A stretch of 64,000 nucleotides of DNA from Paractinoplanes aksuensis (GTDB taxonomy: Bacteria; Actinomycetota; Actinomycetes; Mycobacteriales; Micromonosporaceae). Positions 16,161 through 28,912 of the stretch are shown here, one piece after another (the first letter of the stretch is position 1; each line of letters opens with the position of its first letter). Both the position numbers and the translations under genes were made by a program. The DNA is taken from the NCBI RefSeq assembly GCF_024137025.1, contig NZ_JAMYJR010000054.1, forward strand, positions 1 to 64,000, given 5' to 3'. The notes beneath the pieces were generated by a model, which saw only the letters and a program-made list of their open reading frames with translations, made no database searches and was not told the origin of the DNA.

Positions 16161-17113
16161 CCGCGCGCATCGTTCTGCTCGTCACCTCGCCGCGGCTGCC
16201 CGCGGGGCTGCTCACGGCCGCAGCCTGGGACGCTCTGCGGGCGTACCCGGTCTTCGCCGCCGGTGATTCGGAGCAGGCGGAGGCGTTGCGCCGCAGCGGC
16301 GTGCCGGTCACGGTCATCGCGAGCGACCCCGAGCTGCTGCTGGCCGAGCTGGCCGGAAACGGCGAGGCCGTGATCTGGCTGGCCGGGCCGACCGGCGACG
16401 AGGGCTTCGCCCGCACGCTCGGCCTGCGGCTGGCCCGCGAACCCGCGCTGGCCGAGCTCGAGCTGATGTACGGCTCGTGGGATCCGCCCGGCGCCCGCCT
16501 GCTCGACGCCGTCGCGGTGATGGACCAGCTGGTCTCACCCGGCGGCGACCCTTGGAAGAGGGCCCAGAGCCACCGTAGCCTCGCGCCCTACCTGCTCGAG
16601 GAGAGCTACGAGGCGTACGACGCGATCGAGGCCGGCGACACCGACGCGCTGCGCGAGGAGCTGGGCGACGTGCTGCTGCAGATCGTGCTGCACTCGCGGC
16701 TGGCCGAGGAGCTGCCCGAGGACGAGGCGTGGAACGTCGACGACGTGGCGGCCGGGCTCGTCGACAAGATGGTGCGCCGCAACCCGCACGTGTTCGCGGG
16801 GGCCCGGGTGACCGACCTCGAAGAGATCACCGAGAACTGGGACCGCATCAAGAAGGCCGAGAAGTCTCGCGACTCGGCGCTCGACGGCATCGCCCTGAGC
16901 CAGCCCGCCCTGGCCCTGGCCGCCAAGATCCTTCAGCGTACGCACCGGGCCGGTCTCGACGTGGCCCTGCCCACGGACGACGGGCTGGGGGCCCGCCTGC
17001 TGCGGATCGTGGCCGAGGGCGGCGACCCCGAGCAGGAGCTTCGCCGGGCGGCGCTGCGGTACGCCGACGACGTGCGAGCGGCGGAGCCGAAAAATGTCGG
17101 TGGGGACGAGTAA
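16157..17113 (+). CDS. mazG: nucleoside triphosphate pyrophosphohydrolase MazG
   Basis: This 318-aa protein cleaves (d)NTPs to NMP and pyrophosphate. The N-terminal about 110 residues look like a reduced methylase-like domain. The MazG core has the metal-binding EESYEAYDAIE and EELGDVLLQIVLHS motifs, then KMVRRNPHVFAG and the helical RDSALDGI region. The usual CPWDREQTH entry reads DPWKRAQSH here. GTG at 16157 overlaps the small upstream gene. Confidence 0.93.
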   Translation: MTARIVLLVTSPRLPAGLLTAAAWDALRAYPVFAAGDSEQAEALRRSGVPVTVIASDPELLLAELAGNGEAVIWLAGPTGDEGFARTLGLRLAREPALAELELMYGSWDPPGARLLDAVAVMDQLVSPGGDPWKRAQSHRSLAPYLLEESYEAYDAIEAGDTDALREELGDVLLQIVLHSRLAEELPEDEAWNVDDVAAGLVDKMVRRNPHVFAGARVTDLEEITENWDRIKKAEKSRDSALDGIALSQPALALAAKILQRTHRAGLDVALPTDDGLGARLLRIVAEGGDPEQELRRAALRYADDVRAAEPKNVGGDE

Positions 17114-18740
17114 CTTTCACGGCATGCCGGAGTTCGTACCCCTCGCCGAGAGCATCGTCGACGCCGTCCTCGAGAGCTCGCCCGGGCTGGCCACCTACAC
17201 CGGTGACCACCGGTTCGACGACCGCCTGCCCGACCTGTCGCCCGCCGCGACCCAGGCCCGTCTGGCCATGCTGCGCGACGCGACCGACGCCTTGGCCGGT
17301 GTCGACGCCGAGGCGCTGCCACCCGAGGATCAGGTCGACCACGCCATCCTCAGCGCCCTGGCCGAGCGCGGCCTGTTCGAGCTGAGCGACGTCCGCGAAC
17401 ACGAGTGGAACCCGCTCGACCACAACCCCGGCCCGCTGCTGCACGCGTTGATGGCCCGCCCGTTCGCCCCCGCCGCCGAACGCCTGACCAGCCTGGCCGG
17501 TCGTCTCGCGGCCATCCCCGACGCGCTGGCCACGGCCCGGGCGGTGCTGCGCGACGTGCCCCGCATCCACGCCGAGACGGCGATCGGCCAGTTCGCCGGC
17601 ACGGCCGCGCTGATCCGCGACGAGGTGCCCGCGTTGCTCGCGCACGAGCCCGGCCTGCGCGCCACGGTCGAGCCGGCCTCGGCCGCCGCGCTGAGCGCGC
17701 TCACCGAGTTCGACGGCTGGCTGCGCGCCCGGGTCGACAGCGGCGAACCCGGTCGCGACCCGCGTCTGGGCCGCCGCCTGTGGGAGGCCCGCCTCTGGCA
17801 CACGCTCGACACGGAACTGCCGGCGGCCGAGGTGCTCTCCCGGGCCCGGGCCAACCTGGAAAGCGTCGGCGAACGCCTGCGCCAGGCCGCGGCCGAGCTC
17901 ATCGAGGGGCCCGCCACCGACGAAACGGTCCGCCGCGCCCTCGACACGCTGGGCGCGCAGCATCCCACCGACGACACCATCGTCGAGCTGGCCCGCACCA
18001 CCATGGACGAGGCAACCGAGTTCGTCCGCAAACACGACCTGGTCACCCTGCTCGACGACCCGTGCGTCATCGAAGAGATGCCGGAGTTCGCCCGCGGCGT
18101 GGCCGTGGCCTACTGCGACCCGCCGGGCCCGCTCGAGACGGCCGACCTGCCCACGTTCTATTGCATCGCGCCCACTCCGGGCGACTGGTCGCCCGAGCGC
18201 GTCGAGTCGTTCTACCGCGAATACAACAACCACATGCTGCGCGACCTCACCATCCACGAGGCGATGCCTGGCCACTTCCTGCAGCTGGCCCACAGCCGCC
18301 GCTTCCGCGCCGCGACCCGGGTGCGCGCGCTGGGCTGGTCGGGCCCGTTCGTCGAGGGCTGGGCCGTCTACACCGAAGAGGCGATGGCCGACCTGGGCTT
18401 CGGCGGCCTTCCGGTGCGGCTGCAGCAGCTCAAGATGCAGCTGCGCATGAGCCTGAACGCCATCATCGACCAACTGGTCCACTGCGAAGACCTGCCGGAA
18501 CACGAGGCCATGGCCCTGATGACCGGCCCCGGCTTCCAAGAGGAGGGCGAGGCCGCCGGCAAGTGGCGCCGGGCCCTGCTGACGTCGACCCAGCTCTCCA
18601 CGTATTTCGTCGGCTACACCGAGGTCGCCGCCATCGCCGCCGCCCGCCCCTTCGGCGCCACCCCGAAGGCCTGGCACGACGCGATGCTCGCCCACGGCTC
18701 CCCGCCCCCACGCCACCTCCGCACCCTCCTCGGCGTCTGA
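17094..18740 (+). CDS. DUF885 family putative zinc metallopeptidase
   Basis: This 548-aa, mostly helical protein contains HEAMPGH (His388, Glu389, His394), the gluzincin-type zinc motif of DUF885, followed by FVEGWAVYTEEAMADLG with the third ligand Glu. It has no signal peptide, so it is probably cytosolic. ATG 17094 has GGAG at 7 nt but overlaps mazG by 20 nt. ATG 17124 is the alternative and lacks a good ribosome-binding site. Substrate is unknown. Confidence 0.87.
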   Translation: MSVGTSNFHGMPEFVPLAESIVDAVLESSPGLATYTGDHRFDDRLPDLSPAATQARLAMLRDATDALAGVDAEALPPEDQVDHAILSALAERGLFELSDVREHEWNPLDHNPGPLLHALMARPFAPAAERLTSLAGRLAAIPDALATARAVLRDVPRIHAETAIGQFAGTAALIRDEVPALLAHEPGLRATVEPASAAALSALTEFDGWLRARVDSGEPGRDPRLGRRLWEARLWHTLDTELPAAEVLSRARANLESVGERLRQAAAELIEGPATDETVRRALDTLGAQHPTDDTIVELARTTMDEATEFVRKHDLVTLLDDPCVIEEMPEFARGVAVAYCDPPGPLETADLPTFYCIAPTPGDWSPERVESFYREYNNHMLRDLTIHEAMPGHFLQLAHSRRFRAATRVRALGWSGPFVEGWAVYTEEAMADLGFGGLPVRLQQLKMQLRMSLNAIIDQLVHCEDLPEHEAMALMTGPGFQEEGEAAGKWRRALLTSTQLSTYFVGYTEVAAIAAARPFGATPKAWHDAMLAHGSPPPRHLRTLLGV

Positions 18741-18866
18741 GGGGTCGCCCCCGCGCCGCAGAGTGCCGCCCGGCGGCACACCGCTTCATTTGACGCCGTT
18801 CGGGAGCGCAGCTTCATAGCGTCCGTTTCGTGGCGCTCGACCTGGCGGCCCGGGCGGCTTGGCGGC
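18741..18866. other. non-coding stretch leading into the 32-bp repeats
   Basis: No gene is visible here. At 18806 a degenerate copy of the downstream repeat begins (GCGCAGCTT then divergent sequence), so the repeat family probably once extended further left. Confidence 0.6.
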
Positions 18867-18994
18867 GCGCAGCTTGGTGGTTCCCGCTACGTGGCGGCGC
18901 GCAGCTTGGTGGTTCCCGCCAGGTAGCGAGGCGCAGCTTGGTGGTTCCCGCCAGCTGGCGGGGCGCAGCTTGGTGGTGTCCACTTCGTGGCACC
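18867..18994. repeat. 32-bp tandem repeat, four copies
   Basis: Copies start at 18867, 18899, 18931 and 18963, exactly 32 bp apart, each beginning GCGCAGCTTGGTGGTKYCCR. The last ten bases of each unit vary (for example CAGGTAGCGA versus CAGCTGGCGG). A 32-bp period breaks any reading frame, so this is non-coding. A degenerate stretch follows to about 19040. Confidence 0.9.
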
Positions 18995-19133
18995 GGGCGG
19001 TTTGGCGGCGGGCCGCCAGGCAGGGCGCGGCGGTATTGACGCTCGCCGCCCCGATTTCGCCCCGTCCGCGGTGGCACGTTCGCTGCGCGGCGGGTTGTGG
19101 AGTCGCTGCCGGCGGGGCGGGAGGAGGTAGGCG

Positions 19134-20171
19134 TTGTTCGCGACGCGGCCCTCATGGCGGGATGCGCCGGCTGAGCTGGCGGCCGGCGTGCAGCGGGTGT
19201 GTGGAGCTTCGATTGTCGGCAGCCGGGACGTGCACGGCGGGATGTCACCGGGGCCGGCTGCAGTTCTGCGACTGGCGGACGGGCGGCGGGTCTTCGTCAA
19301 GGCCGTGTCGCGGGCGGTCAGCGAGCCCTCGCACCGGTTCTATCAGCGCGAGGCGGTCGCCCTGGCAGCACTGCCGGTGGAGACGCCGGCACCGGTGCTG
19401 CTGGGCTCGATCGAGGTCACGACCGAGGGCGTGATCAGGATCGCGGCCGCCGCCAAGGGCGCCCGCGAAGCTGCGGGCGCGGCCAGACCCGAGACCGGGG
19501 GCGAAGGTGCGGGCGCGGCTGATATCGCGTGCGGGGCTGACGGTTGGTTTGCGCTGGTGATGTCGGTGGCCGAGGGGGTTCCGGCCGGGCCGCCGTGGAC
19601 TGGTGACGGGGTCGGGCTGGTCAGGGACGCCTGCGAGGTGATCGGGGCGTTGCCGGCGCCGGATGTGGTGCCGCCGATCGGGCAGATCCTCACCGACCTC
19701 GACGGGTGGGAGTTGCTGGCTGCGGGCGATCCCGCATTGCTCGACGGGTGGGAGCGGCAGAACGTCGCGGCCCTGGCCGAACTCGCCGCGAGGTGGCAGG
19801 GGTGGACGGCTGGTACCGCCCTCGTTCACCAGGACGTCCGAGCCGACAACGCGATCGTGGATCTGGTCGCCCGGCGCGCTGTGCTCGTCGACTGGAGCTT
19901 CGGCTGCGCCGGCGCGCCCTGGCTCGACCGGGCCCGGCTCGCCGCCGACATCGTCGGTGCCGGTCACCGTGACGGGCCGGCCGCCGCGCTGCGAGCCGCC
20001 ACGAAAATACTCGACGCGCTGCCCGGCGACGCCGCGCGCTTCGTGGCCGCGCTGGGCGGCATGTGGCGCTACCGCTCGACCCTGGCCGCCCCGCCCGGCC
20101 ACCCCACGCTGCGCCCCTGGCAACGAGAACGCGCCCGCCTGATCCGCCCGCTCCTCGCCACCCTGCTCTGA
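19134..20171 (+). CDS. aminoglycoside phosphotransferase (APH)-fold kinase
   Basis: This 345-aa kinase-like protein has a nucleotide-binding VFVKAV lysine, the catalytic loop HQDVRADNAIVD and the metal-binding LVDWSFG. The TTG start at 19134 is supported by GGAGGAGG six bases upstream. A low-complexity Ala/Gly/Glu insertion (about residues 107-137) interrupts the N-lobe. APH-fold proteins phosphorylate small hydroxyl compounds, sugars or antibiotics; no substrate can be assigned. It stands alone between two repeat-rich intergenic regions. Confidence 0.82.
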   Translation: MFATRPSWRDAPAELAAGVQRVCGASIVGSRDVHGGMSPGPAAVLRLADGRRVFVKAVSRAVSEPSHRFYQREAVALAALPVETPAPVLLGSIEVTTEGVIRIAAAAKGAREAAGAARPETGGEGAGAADIACGADGWFALVMSVAEGVPAGPPWTGDGVGLVRDACEVIGALPAPDVVPPIGQILTDLDGWELLAAGDPALLDGWERQNVAALAELAARWQGWTAGTALVHQDVRADNAIVDLVARRAVLVDWSFGCAGAPWLDRARLAADIVGAGHRDGPAAALRAATKILDALPGDAARFVAALGGMWRYRSTLAAPPGHPTLRPWQRERARLIRPLLATLL

Positions 20172-20290
20172 TCGGGTCGAGCCAGACCCATCCCTACGGC
20201 TCCGGCTGACCACCGTGAGCTGGACCGACCCACCCGGTCCCCGCGACTTTCGCAGATCGAGACCCACCGGCCGCTTCCCATGAGCAGGCG

Positions 20291-20440
20291 AGACCGCCGC
20301 GAGAACGATTCCAGCACACCCGCTTCCCGCGAACCCGCGAGGACCGTCACGAAGACGACTCCAGCACACCCGCTTCCCGCGAACCCGCGAGGACCGTCAC
20401 GAAGACGACTCCAGCACACCCGCTCGCCGCGAGCAGGACC
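20291..20440. repeat. 50-bp tandem repeat, three copies
   Basis: Units begin at 20291, 20341 and 20391. The core ACTCCAGCACACCCGCTTCC and the GGACCGTCACGAAG lead are shared; copies 1 and 3 diverge at the outer edges. The period is not a multiple of three. There are no unique spacers, so it is not a CRISPR array. Confidence 0.9.
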
Positions 20441-20791
20441 TCGCGCCGGCCGCGCTCTCAGTTCTGAACTGACCGGGACGAGGGTCCAGCCGGCCGCGGG
20501 AGCAACGAGGCGACGTCCGAAATCTTCAAGCAGGCCGCCAGCCACCGCCTCCCCCGCCCGCCCGGGAAACAGGAAAGGAGGCTATCGCTTGTCAAGCGGA
20601 GAACGTCGCGTTATCCACAGGCAGGGGCTCCACGAAGCACGTCGGCGGTCACGAAGGTAGCGGCACACCTGACAGGCGGCGGCCACGCCACAGCGTCGGC
20701 ATCAGCAACAGCGACCGGGCTCAAACAGGCATCCCCCGCCTCTGCCGCCTCGTTCAGAGCCGTCAAGAAGCGGCGGTCATGCCCCGAGCAA
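20441..20791. other. intergenic region with DnaA-box-like 9-mer and strong ribosome-binding site
   Basis: No confident gene lies here. TTATCCACA at 20611-20619 matches a consensus DnaA box. A perfect AAAGGAGG (20574-20581) lies 7 nt before a TTG that opens a 23-codon reading frame (20589-20660, basic product). Both are single occurrences and may be coincidental. Confidence 0.4.
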
Positions 20792-20827
20792 AAGCCACCG
20801 GCTGCCAGGTGCGGCGGCCGGTGGCTT
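20792..20827 (-). terminator. intrinsic terminator of mfd-SurA operon
   Basis: Perfect 11-bp arms (20792-20802 and 20817-20827) with a 14-nt loop are followed on the minus strand by TTTTG. They lie 17 nt after the stop of the SurA-like gene. Confidence 0.85.
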
Positions 20828-20844
20828 CGGAAGGTGAGTCGACG

Positions 20845-21591
20845 CTATGAGACGTCGGTCACCAGGTTGCTTTCCGGGGACCCGCCGAGGGGGACGTTGA
20901 CCAGGGGCTTCAGGGCGCCGTCCTGGGTCTGGAACTCCAGGACCGGGATCACCAGGGGCTGGTAGCGCGGGTTCACCGTGATCTTCATGGAGTCGGTGGT
21001 CTCGGCGACCTCTTTGCGTACCGCCGCGGCCGTTTTCACCAGGGCCAGGTTTTCGGCGGGGAGCTGGGTCTTGAACTGTTCGAACGTTGTGCCCTCGGGG
21101 ACCTCTTTGGCCTCGATCAGCACGTCGAAGACCTCGCGCAGGTCGTCGTCGGTGACGTCGGCCGCGGCCGCCTGGACCTTGGTGCGCAGGGCGCGGATCA
21201 GCGCGTCCGACTCGGCGTAGAGGCGCACGTACTCGGCGTCCTGGGGCAGGCGCAGCTGGGTTGCGTAGTCGCCCAGCGGCAGCTCGGTGGGGGCCGTCAC
21301 GGATTCGCGCTTGGCCACCTCGGTCAGGACGTTGTTGCTGACCAGGGTGCGGACGACGTCGGACCTGGTGATGGACAGGGCCGCGGGCGGCGCGCTGGCC
21401 TCGGCCTCGGCGTTCGTCTTCTGCAGCGCGGCGAAGGCGTCGTCCCAGACCTCTTGCACCCGCTTCTCGGTGATGCGGGTGTCGTTGCCGACGTAGGCGG
21501 CCACGGACGGCTCGGAGCGGCAGGCGGTGAGGCCGGCCAGGCCGAGGGACGCAACGACGGCGATGGATGCGAGACGGCGGGCACGCTGCAT
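20845..21591 (-). CDS. SurA-N-like secreted lipoprotein
   Basis: This 248-aa lipoprotein has a signal peptide and lipobox LAGLTAC (about residues 18-24), then a SurA N-terminal-like helical region (AAYVGNDTRITEKRVQEVWDDAFAAL... ITRSDVVRTLVSNNVL). No PPIase catalytic domain is visible, so it is probably a chaperone-like extracytoplasmic protein rather than an isomerase. ATG 21591 is preferred (GAGAGAG upstream) over ATG 21615. It lies 34 nt after mfd in the same operon. Confidence 0.82.
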   Translation of the reverse strand: MQRARRLASIAVVASLGLAGLTACRSEPSVAAYVGNDTRITEKRVQEVWDDAFAALQKTNAEAEASAPPAALSITRSDVVRTLVSNNVLTEVAKRESVTAPTELPLGDYATQLRLPQDAEYVRLYAESDALIRALRTKVQAAAADVTDDDLREVFDVLIEAKEVPEGTTFEQFKTQLPAENLALVKTAAAVRKEVAETTDSMKITVNPRYQPLVIPVLEFQTQDGALKPLVNVPLGGSPESNLVTDVS

Positions 21592-21625
21592 GACGTTGAC
21601 TCTCTCACGTGGCATATGAGCGAGA

Positions 21626-25252
<3,627 letters not shown>

Positions 25253-25424
25253 GAAACACCCCGAACACGTCAAAAAGCCCCAGTCGCCCTGAGGGGGCGG
25301 GGGTACGAGTTCGAGTTTAGTCCGACCCACCGACATTTAGCGGCGACGCACAAATCGTCCGACATATGCGTCGATACCGGGGCAATAGTGGGCAGCAGCA
25401 GAAAGCATTCCCTGGGGAGGCAAC
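25253..25424. promoter_or_regulatory. divergent mfd/hypX-like intergenic region
   Basis: The 172-bp gap holds a 7-bp inverted repeat CGACGCA (25344-25350) and TGCGTCG (25367-25373) with a 16-bp spacer, about 50 bp before the hypX-like GTG. It also contains a CCGACAT motif twice. No clear -35/-10 pair was recognised. Confidence 0.4.
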
Positions 25425-27173
25425 GTGCGAATCCTGCTGCTCGTTACGGCGTTCAACGGTCTGAGCCAGCGCGCCTGGTGCGCGTTGCGCGAGGCCGGGC
25501 ACGACGTCGGAGTGCAGGTGGCCTCCGATGACCTGGTCGAGGCGGTGCGGGCCACGAACCCCGACCTCATCCTGTGCCCGTTCCTGAAGCACCGGGTGCC
25601 GTCCGAGGTCTGGCAGAAGTGGCGCACGGTGATCATCCACCCCGGTCCGGTCGGCGACCGCGGTCCGTCCTCACTGGACTGGGCCATCGCCGACGGTGCG
25701 CGCACGTGGGGTGTCACGGCGCTGCAGGCGGTCGAAGAGATGGATGCGGGTCCGATCTGGGCCACCCGCACGTTCCCGCTGCCCGCGTCTCCCCCGCGCA
25801 AGTCGTCGCTGTACAACGGGCCGGTCGCCGACGCCGCGATGGAGTGCATCTTCGAGACGGTGGCCAAGGCGGCCGACAAGAAGTTCAAGCCGGTGCCGGC
25901 CGAACAGGCCCCGACCGCGGCGCCCGGGGCCGGCCCGCGTCCGCTGATGAAGCAGGCCGACCGCGCCTTCGACTGGGCCGATCCGACCGAGCTGATCCTG
26001 CGGAAGATCCGGGCGGCCGACGGCGCGCCCGGGGTCCGCACCGAGATCGCCGGGCTCCCGGTCTTCGCGTACGACGCCACGCCCGGCCTGACCCGCAAGG
26101 TGCGCCCGGGCACGGTGGTGAGCCGGCGGCAGGGCGCGGTGCTGGTCGGCACGGGCGACGGCAGCCTGTGGATCGGGCATCTGCGGGCCGCGGACGCCGG
26201 GATCAAGCTGCCCGCGACCACGTTGCTGGGCGCGCGCCTGCGCGGCGTACCTAATTCTCCCTTGCCCGTCGGCACCGAACCCGAGTGGCCGTCGGCCTAT
26301 CGCCAGGTGCGCTACCGCCGGACGGGCCGGATCGGCTGGCTGACCTTCGACTTCCACAACGGCGCGATGGCCCCGGGACACTGCCGGCGGCTGCTGGCCG
26401 GGCTGCGCCACGCGACCGGCCAGGACACCGAGGTGCTGGTGCTGCGCGGGGGCACCGACACGTTCAGCAACGGGATCCACCTCAACGTGATCGAGGCGTC
26501 GAGCGACCCGGCCGGCAGCGCCTGGGCCAACATCCGGGCCATCAACGACGTCTGCCGCGAGATCATCACCTGCACGAAGCAGGTGGTCGTGGCGGCGTAC
26601 GCCGGTAGTGCGGGCGCGGGTGGCGTGATGCTCGGTCTGGGTGCCGACCTGGTGGCGGCGCGCGCGGGCATCGTGCTCAACCCGTACTACGAGATGGGTC
26701 TGTACGGCTCCGAGTTGCACACGTTCACGCTGCCCCGGCGGGTCGGCGCGGACGAGGCGCAGCGTCTGGTCGACGACAAGTTGCCGGTGAGCGCCGAGCA
26801 GGCGGCCTCGATCGGGCTGGTCGACGCGGTCGGGCCGCGGCACCCCGAGGCGTACGCGCAGTGGCTGACCGCCCTGGCCGAGCGCGAGAGCGACCCGCGG
26901 ACGGCCCGGGGCCGCCGTCAGGACAAGGCCCGGCGGCTGGCCGGCGAGCGCCTTCCACTCGAGGTGTACGAGGCCCGCGAGCTGGCCGAGATGAGCCGGG
27001 ACATGTTCGGCGACCGCAACGGGTTCGCCGCCGCGCGCCACGCCTTCGTCACCAAGGCGCAACCGGCCGCCACGCCCGAGCGCCTGCGGTTGACCCCGGC
27101 CAACGTCAGCCGGATCACGCGCAAGGAACAACGGCCGCCGAAGGTGCGCCCCGCTGTGCCCCTTTCCGCCTGA
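25425..27173 (+). CDS. hypX: HypX/HoxX-like formyltransferase-crotonase fusion
   Basis: This 582-aa protein has an N-terminal formyltransferase-like domain (residues 1-270) with HPGPVGDRGPSSLDWAI near residue 70. The C-terminal crotonase domain (about 280-530) contains FSNGIHLNVIEAS and AGSAGAGGVMLGLGADLVAA, then NPYYEMGLYGSE. HypX makes CO from a one-carbon formyl donor for the active site of aerobic [NiFe]-hydrogenases. No hydrogenase gene is nearby. GTG 25425 has GGGGAGG upstream. Its stop overlaps the CslA start (TGATG), placing it first in a glycan operon. Confidence 0.88.
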   Translation: MRILLLVTAFNGLSQRAWCALREAGHDVGVQVASDDLVEAVRATNPDLILCPFLKHRVPSEVWQKWRTVIIHPGPVGDRGPSSLDWAIADGARTWGVTALQAVEEMDAGPIWATRTFPLPASPPRKSSLYNGPVADAAMECIFETVAKAADKKFKPVPAEQAPTAAPGAGPRPLMKQADRAFDWADPTELILRKIRAADGAPGVRTEIAGLPVFAYDATPGLTRKVRPGTVVSRRQGAVLVGTGDGSLWIGHLRAADAGIKLPATTLLGARLRGVPNSPLPVGTEPEWPSAYRQVRYRRTGRIGWLTFDFHNGAMAPGHCRRLLAGLRHATGQDTEVLVLRGGTDTFSNGIHLNVIEASSDPAGSAWANIRAINDVCREIITCTKQVVVAAYAGSAGAGGVMLGLGADLVAARAGIVLNPYYEMGLYGSELHTFTLPRRVGADEAQRLVDDKLPVSAEQAASIGLVDAVGPRHPEAYAQWLTALAERESDPRTARGRRQDKARRLAGERLPLEVYEARELAEMSRDMFGDRNGFAAARHAFVTKAQPAATPERLRLTPANVSRITRKEQRPPKVRPAVPLSA

Positions 27174-28912
27174 TGGGCACGATCGAGAAGAAGGTCCCCA
27201 CCGGTCGCGTCCGGGTCAGCGCCGCACTTCAGGCAGCCACGATGCTGCTGCCGGCGCGCTACAACTACAGCGCGTACAGCGTGCTCGCCGGTCCGGCTGA
27301 TCCACCGCCGGCGGCGGGTGAGGCCTATTCCGTACGCATGAAGCGCCTGGCCCGGCGCCGGCCCGTGCTCGCCGTCCTGATCACGCTGTTCGCGTTCGCC
27401 TTCGAGAGCACGTTCTTCGGCTGGCTGATCCTCTCGATCGAGATCCCGGACCGCCGGCTCAACCCGGTGCTCTACGGCGGGGCCATCGTGATGATCGGCG
27501 CGACCGCCGCGATCGAGCTGTTCCGCCTGGTCAACGTGGTCACGCTCTGCCTCGCCACGTTGTGGGCGCGCGATCCGGTGCCGGTCGTGCCGGACACCAC
27601 GCTGCGGGTGGCCTTCCTGACCACGATCGTGCCCGGCAAGGAGCCGGTGGCCATGGTGGAACGGACGCTGCGCGCGGCCCGCAACGTGCGCTACGGCGGC
27701 CCGTACGCCGTTTGGTTGCTCGACGAGGGGGACGACCCCGAGGTCAAGGCCATGTGTGAACGGATCGGCGTGCGCCACTTCAGCCGGCGCGGCATCGAGA
27801 AGTTCAACACCCGCACCGGTCAGTTCAAGGCGAAGACCAAGCACGGCAACTACAACTCGTGGGTCGACGTGCACGGCGACGACTACGACGTGTTCGTGTC
27901 GGTCGATCCGGATCACGTGCCGCTGCCGAACTTCTGCGAGCGTCTGCTGGGCTACTTCCGCGATCCGTCAGTCGGATTTGTGGTGGGCCCGCAGATCTAT
28001 GGCAACTACGACAACCTGGTCACGCGCTGGGCCGAGTCGCAGCAGTACCTCTTCCACTCGCTGCTGCAGCGGGCCGGCAACCGGCGCGGGATCGCGATGC
28101 TGGTGGGAACCAACAACGCCGTACGCATCTCGGCCCTGCGGGAGATCGGCGGCCTGCAGGATTCGATCACCGAGGACATGGCGACCAGCCTGGCCCTGCA
28201 CGCGGCGAACTGGCGGTCGGTCTACACCCCGGACGTGCTGGCCGTGGGCGAGGGCCCGTCGTCCTGGACCGATTACTTCACGCAGCAGCACCGCTGGTCG
28301 CGCGGCACCGACGAGGTGATGCTGAAGAAGTTCGCCGGGCTGATCCGCAAGCTCGGGCCGGGTCGCGCCCTCCACTATGGCCTGTTGATGTCGTATTACC
28401 CGCTGACCGCGCTGGCCTGGTTGCTCGGCGCCCTGAACGCGTTCTGCTATCTCGCGCTGGGGGCCCAGGGCGTGCACGTGCCGCAAGAGGTGTGGCTGAT
28501 GCTCTACATCGACGCCGCGCTGTTCCAGGTCGGGCTGTACGTGTTCAACCGGCGGCACAACACCAGCCCGCACGAGGAGGCCGGCTCGTCCGGGCTGACC
28601 GGCATGGTCGCCTCGACGCTCTCGACGCCGATCTACGTCTCGTCGTTCGTGGGGGCGGTGTTGCGGCGCAAGGCCGGCTTCGTGGTCACGCCCAAGGGCG
28701 ACTCGACCAGCCCGGACCGGCTGGCGACGTTCGCGCCGGGGCTGCGCTGGGCCGTCTTCTTCGTCGCGCTGCTGATCGTCGCCGAGGTCACCGGGCACGT
28801 GGACAACGCGATGTTCGTGTGGCCCGCGCTCAACCTGCTCATCTGCCTGACGCCACCGGCGCTCTGGTACTTCCTGCGCCGCCGACAATCCACCAAGGAG
28901 CTCACTGTATGA
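27173..28912 (+). CDS. cslA: CslA-like processive GT2 (cellulose synthase-like)
   Basis: This 579-aa membrane glycosyltransferase has two N-terminal helices (about residues 65-110) and a GT-A domain with Asp187/Asp188 in DEGDD, DPDH (245-248), TED (333-335) and QQHRW (371-375). All are motifs of processive beta-glycan synthases. About four C-terminal helices follow. In Streptomyces CslA makes a beta-glucan at hyphal tips with GlxA. The ATG overlaps the HypX-like stop. No PilZ domain is fused to it. Confidence 0.92.
   Translation: MGTIEKKVPTGRVRVSAALQAATMLLPARYNYSAYSVLAGPADPPPAAGEAYSVRMKRLARRRPVLAVLITLFAFAFESTFFGWLILSIEIPDRRLNPVLYGGAIVMIGATAAIELFRLVNVVTLCLATLWARDPVPVVPDTTLRVAFLTTIVPGKEPVAMVERTLRAARNVRYGGPYAVWLLDEGDDPEVKAMCERIGVRHFSRRGIEKFNTRTGQFKAKTKHGNYNSWVDVHGDDYDVFVSVDPDHVPLPNFCERLLGYFRDPSVGFVVGPQIYGNYDNLVTRWAESQQYLFHSLLQRAGNRRGIAMLVGTNNAVRISALREIGGLQDSITEDMATSLALHAANWRSVYTPDVLAVGEGPSSWTDYFTQQHRWSRGTDEVMLKKFAGLIRKLGPGRALHYGLLMSYYPLTALAWLLGALNAFCYLALGAQGVHVPQEVWLMLYIDAALFQVGLYVFNRRHNTSPHEEAGSSGLTGMVASTLSTPIYVSSFVGAVLRRKAGFVVTPKGDSTSPDRLATFAPGLRWAVFFVALLIVAEVTGHVDNAMFVWPALNLLICLTPPALWYFLRRRQSTKELTV

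Noticed and set aside
18830..19039. 69-codon frame through the 32-bp repeats
   Set aside because: The 32-bp period shifts frame every unit and the product has no consistent repeat. There is no ribosome-binding site.
20291..20440. CRISPR-like array
   Set aside because: Units are contiguous 50-bp tandem copies without unique spacers, and no cas genes are present.
20280..20660. 126-codon frame across the 50-bp repeats
   Set aside because: Composition is that of random GC-rich frames and the repeat period is not a codon multiple. Only its last 23 codons have a ribosome-binding site, noted separately.
25425..27173. Hydrogenase maturation locus
   Set aside because: Only the HypX-like protein is present; no hypABCDEF or hydrogenase subunit is in the window.
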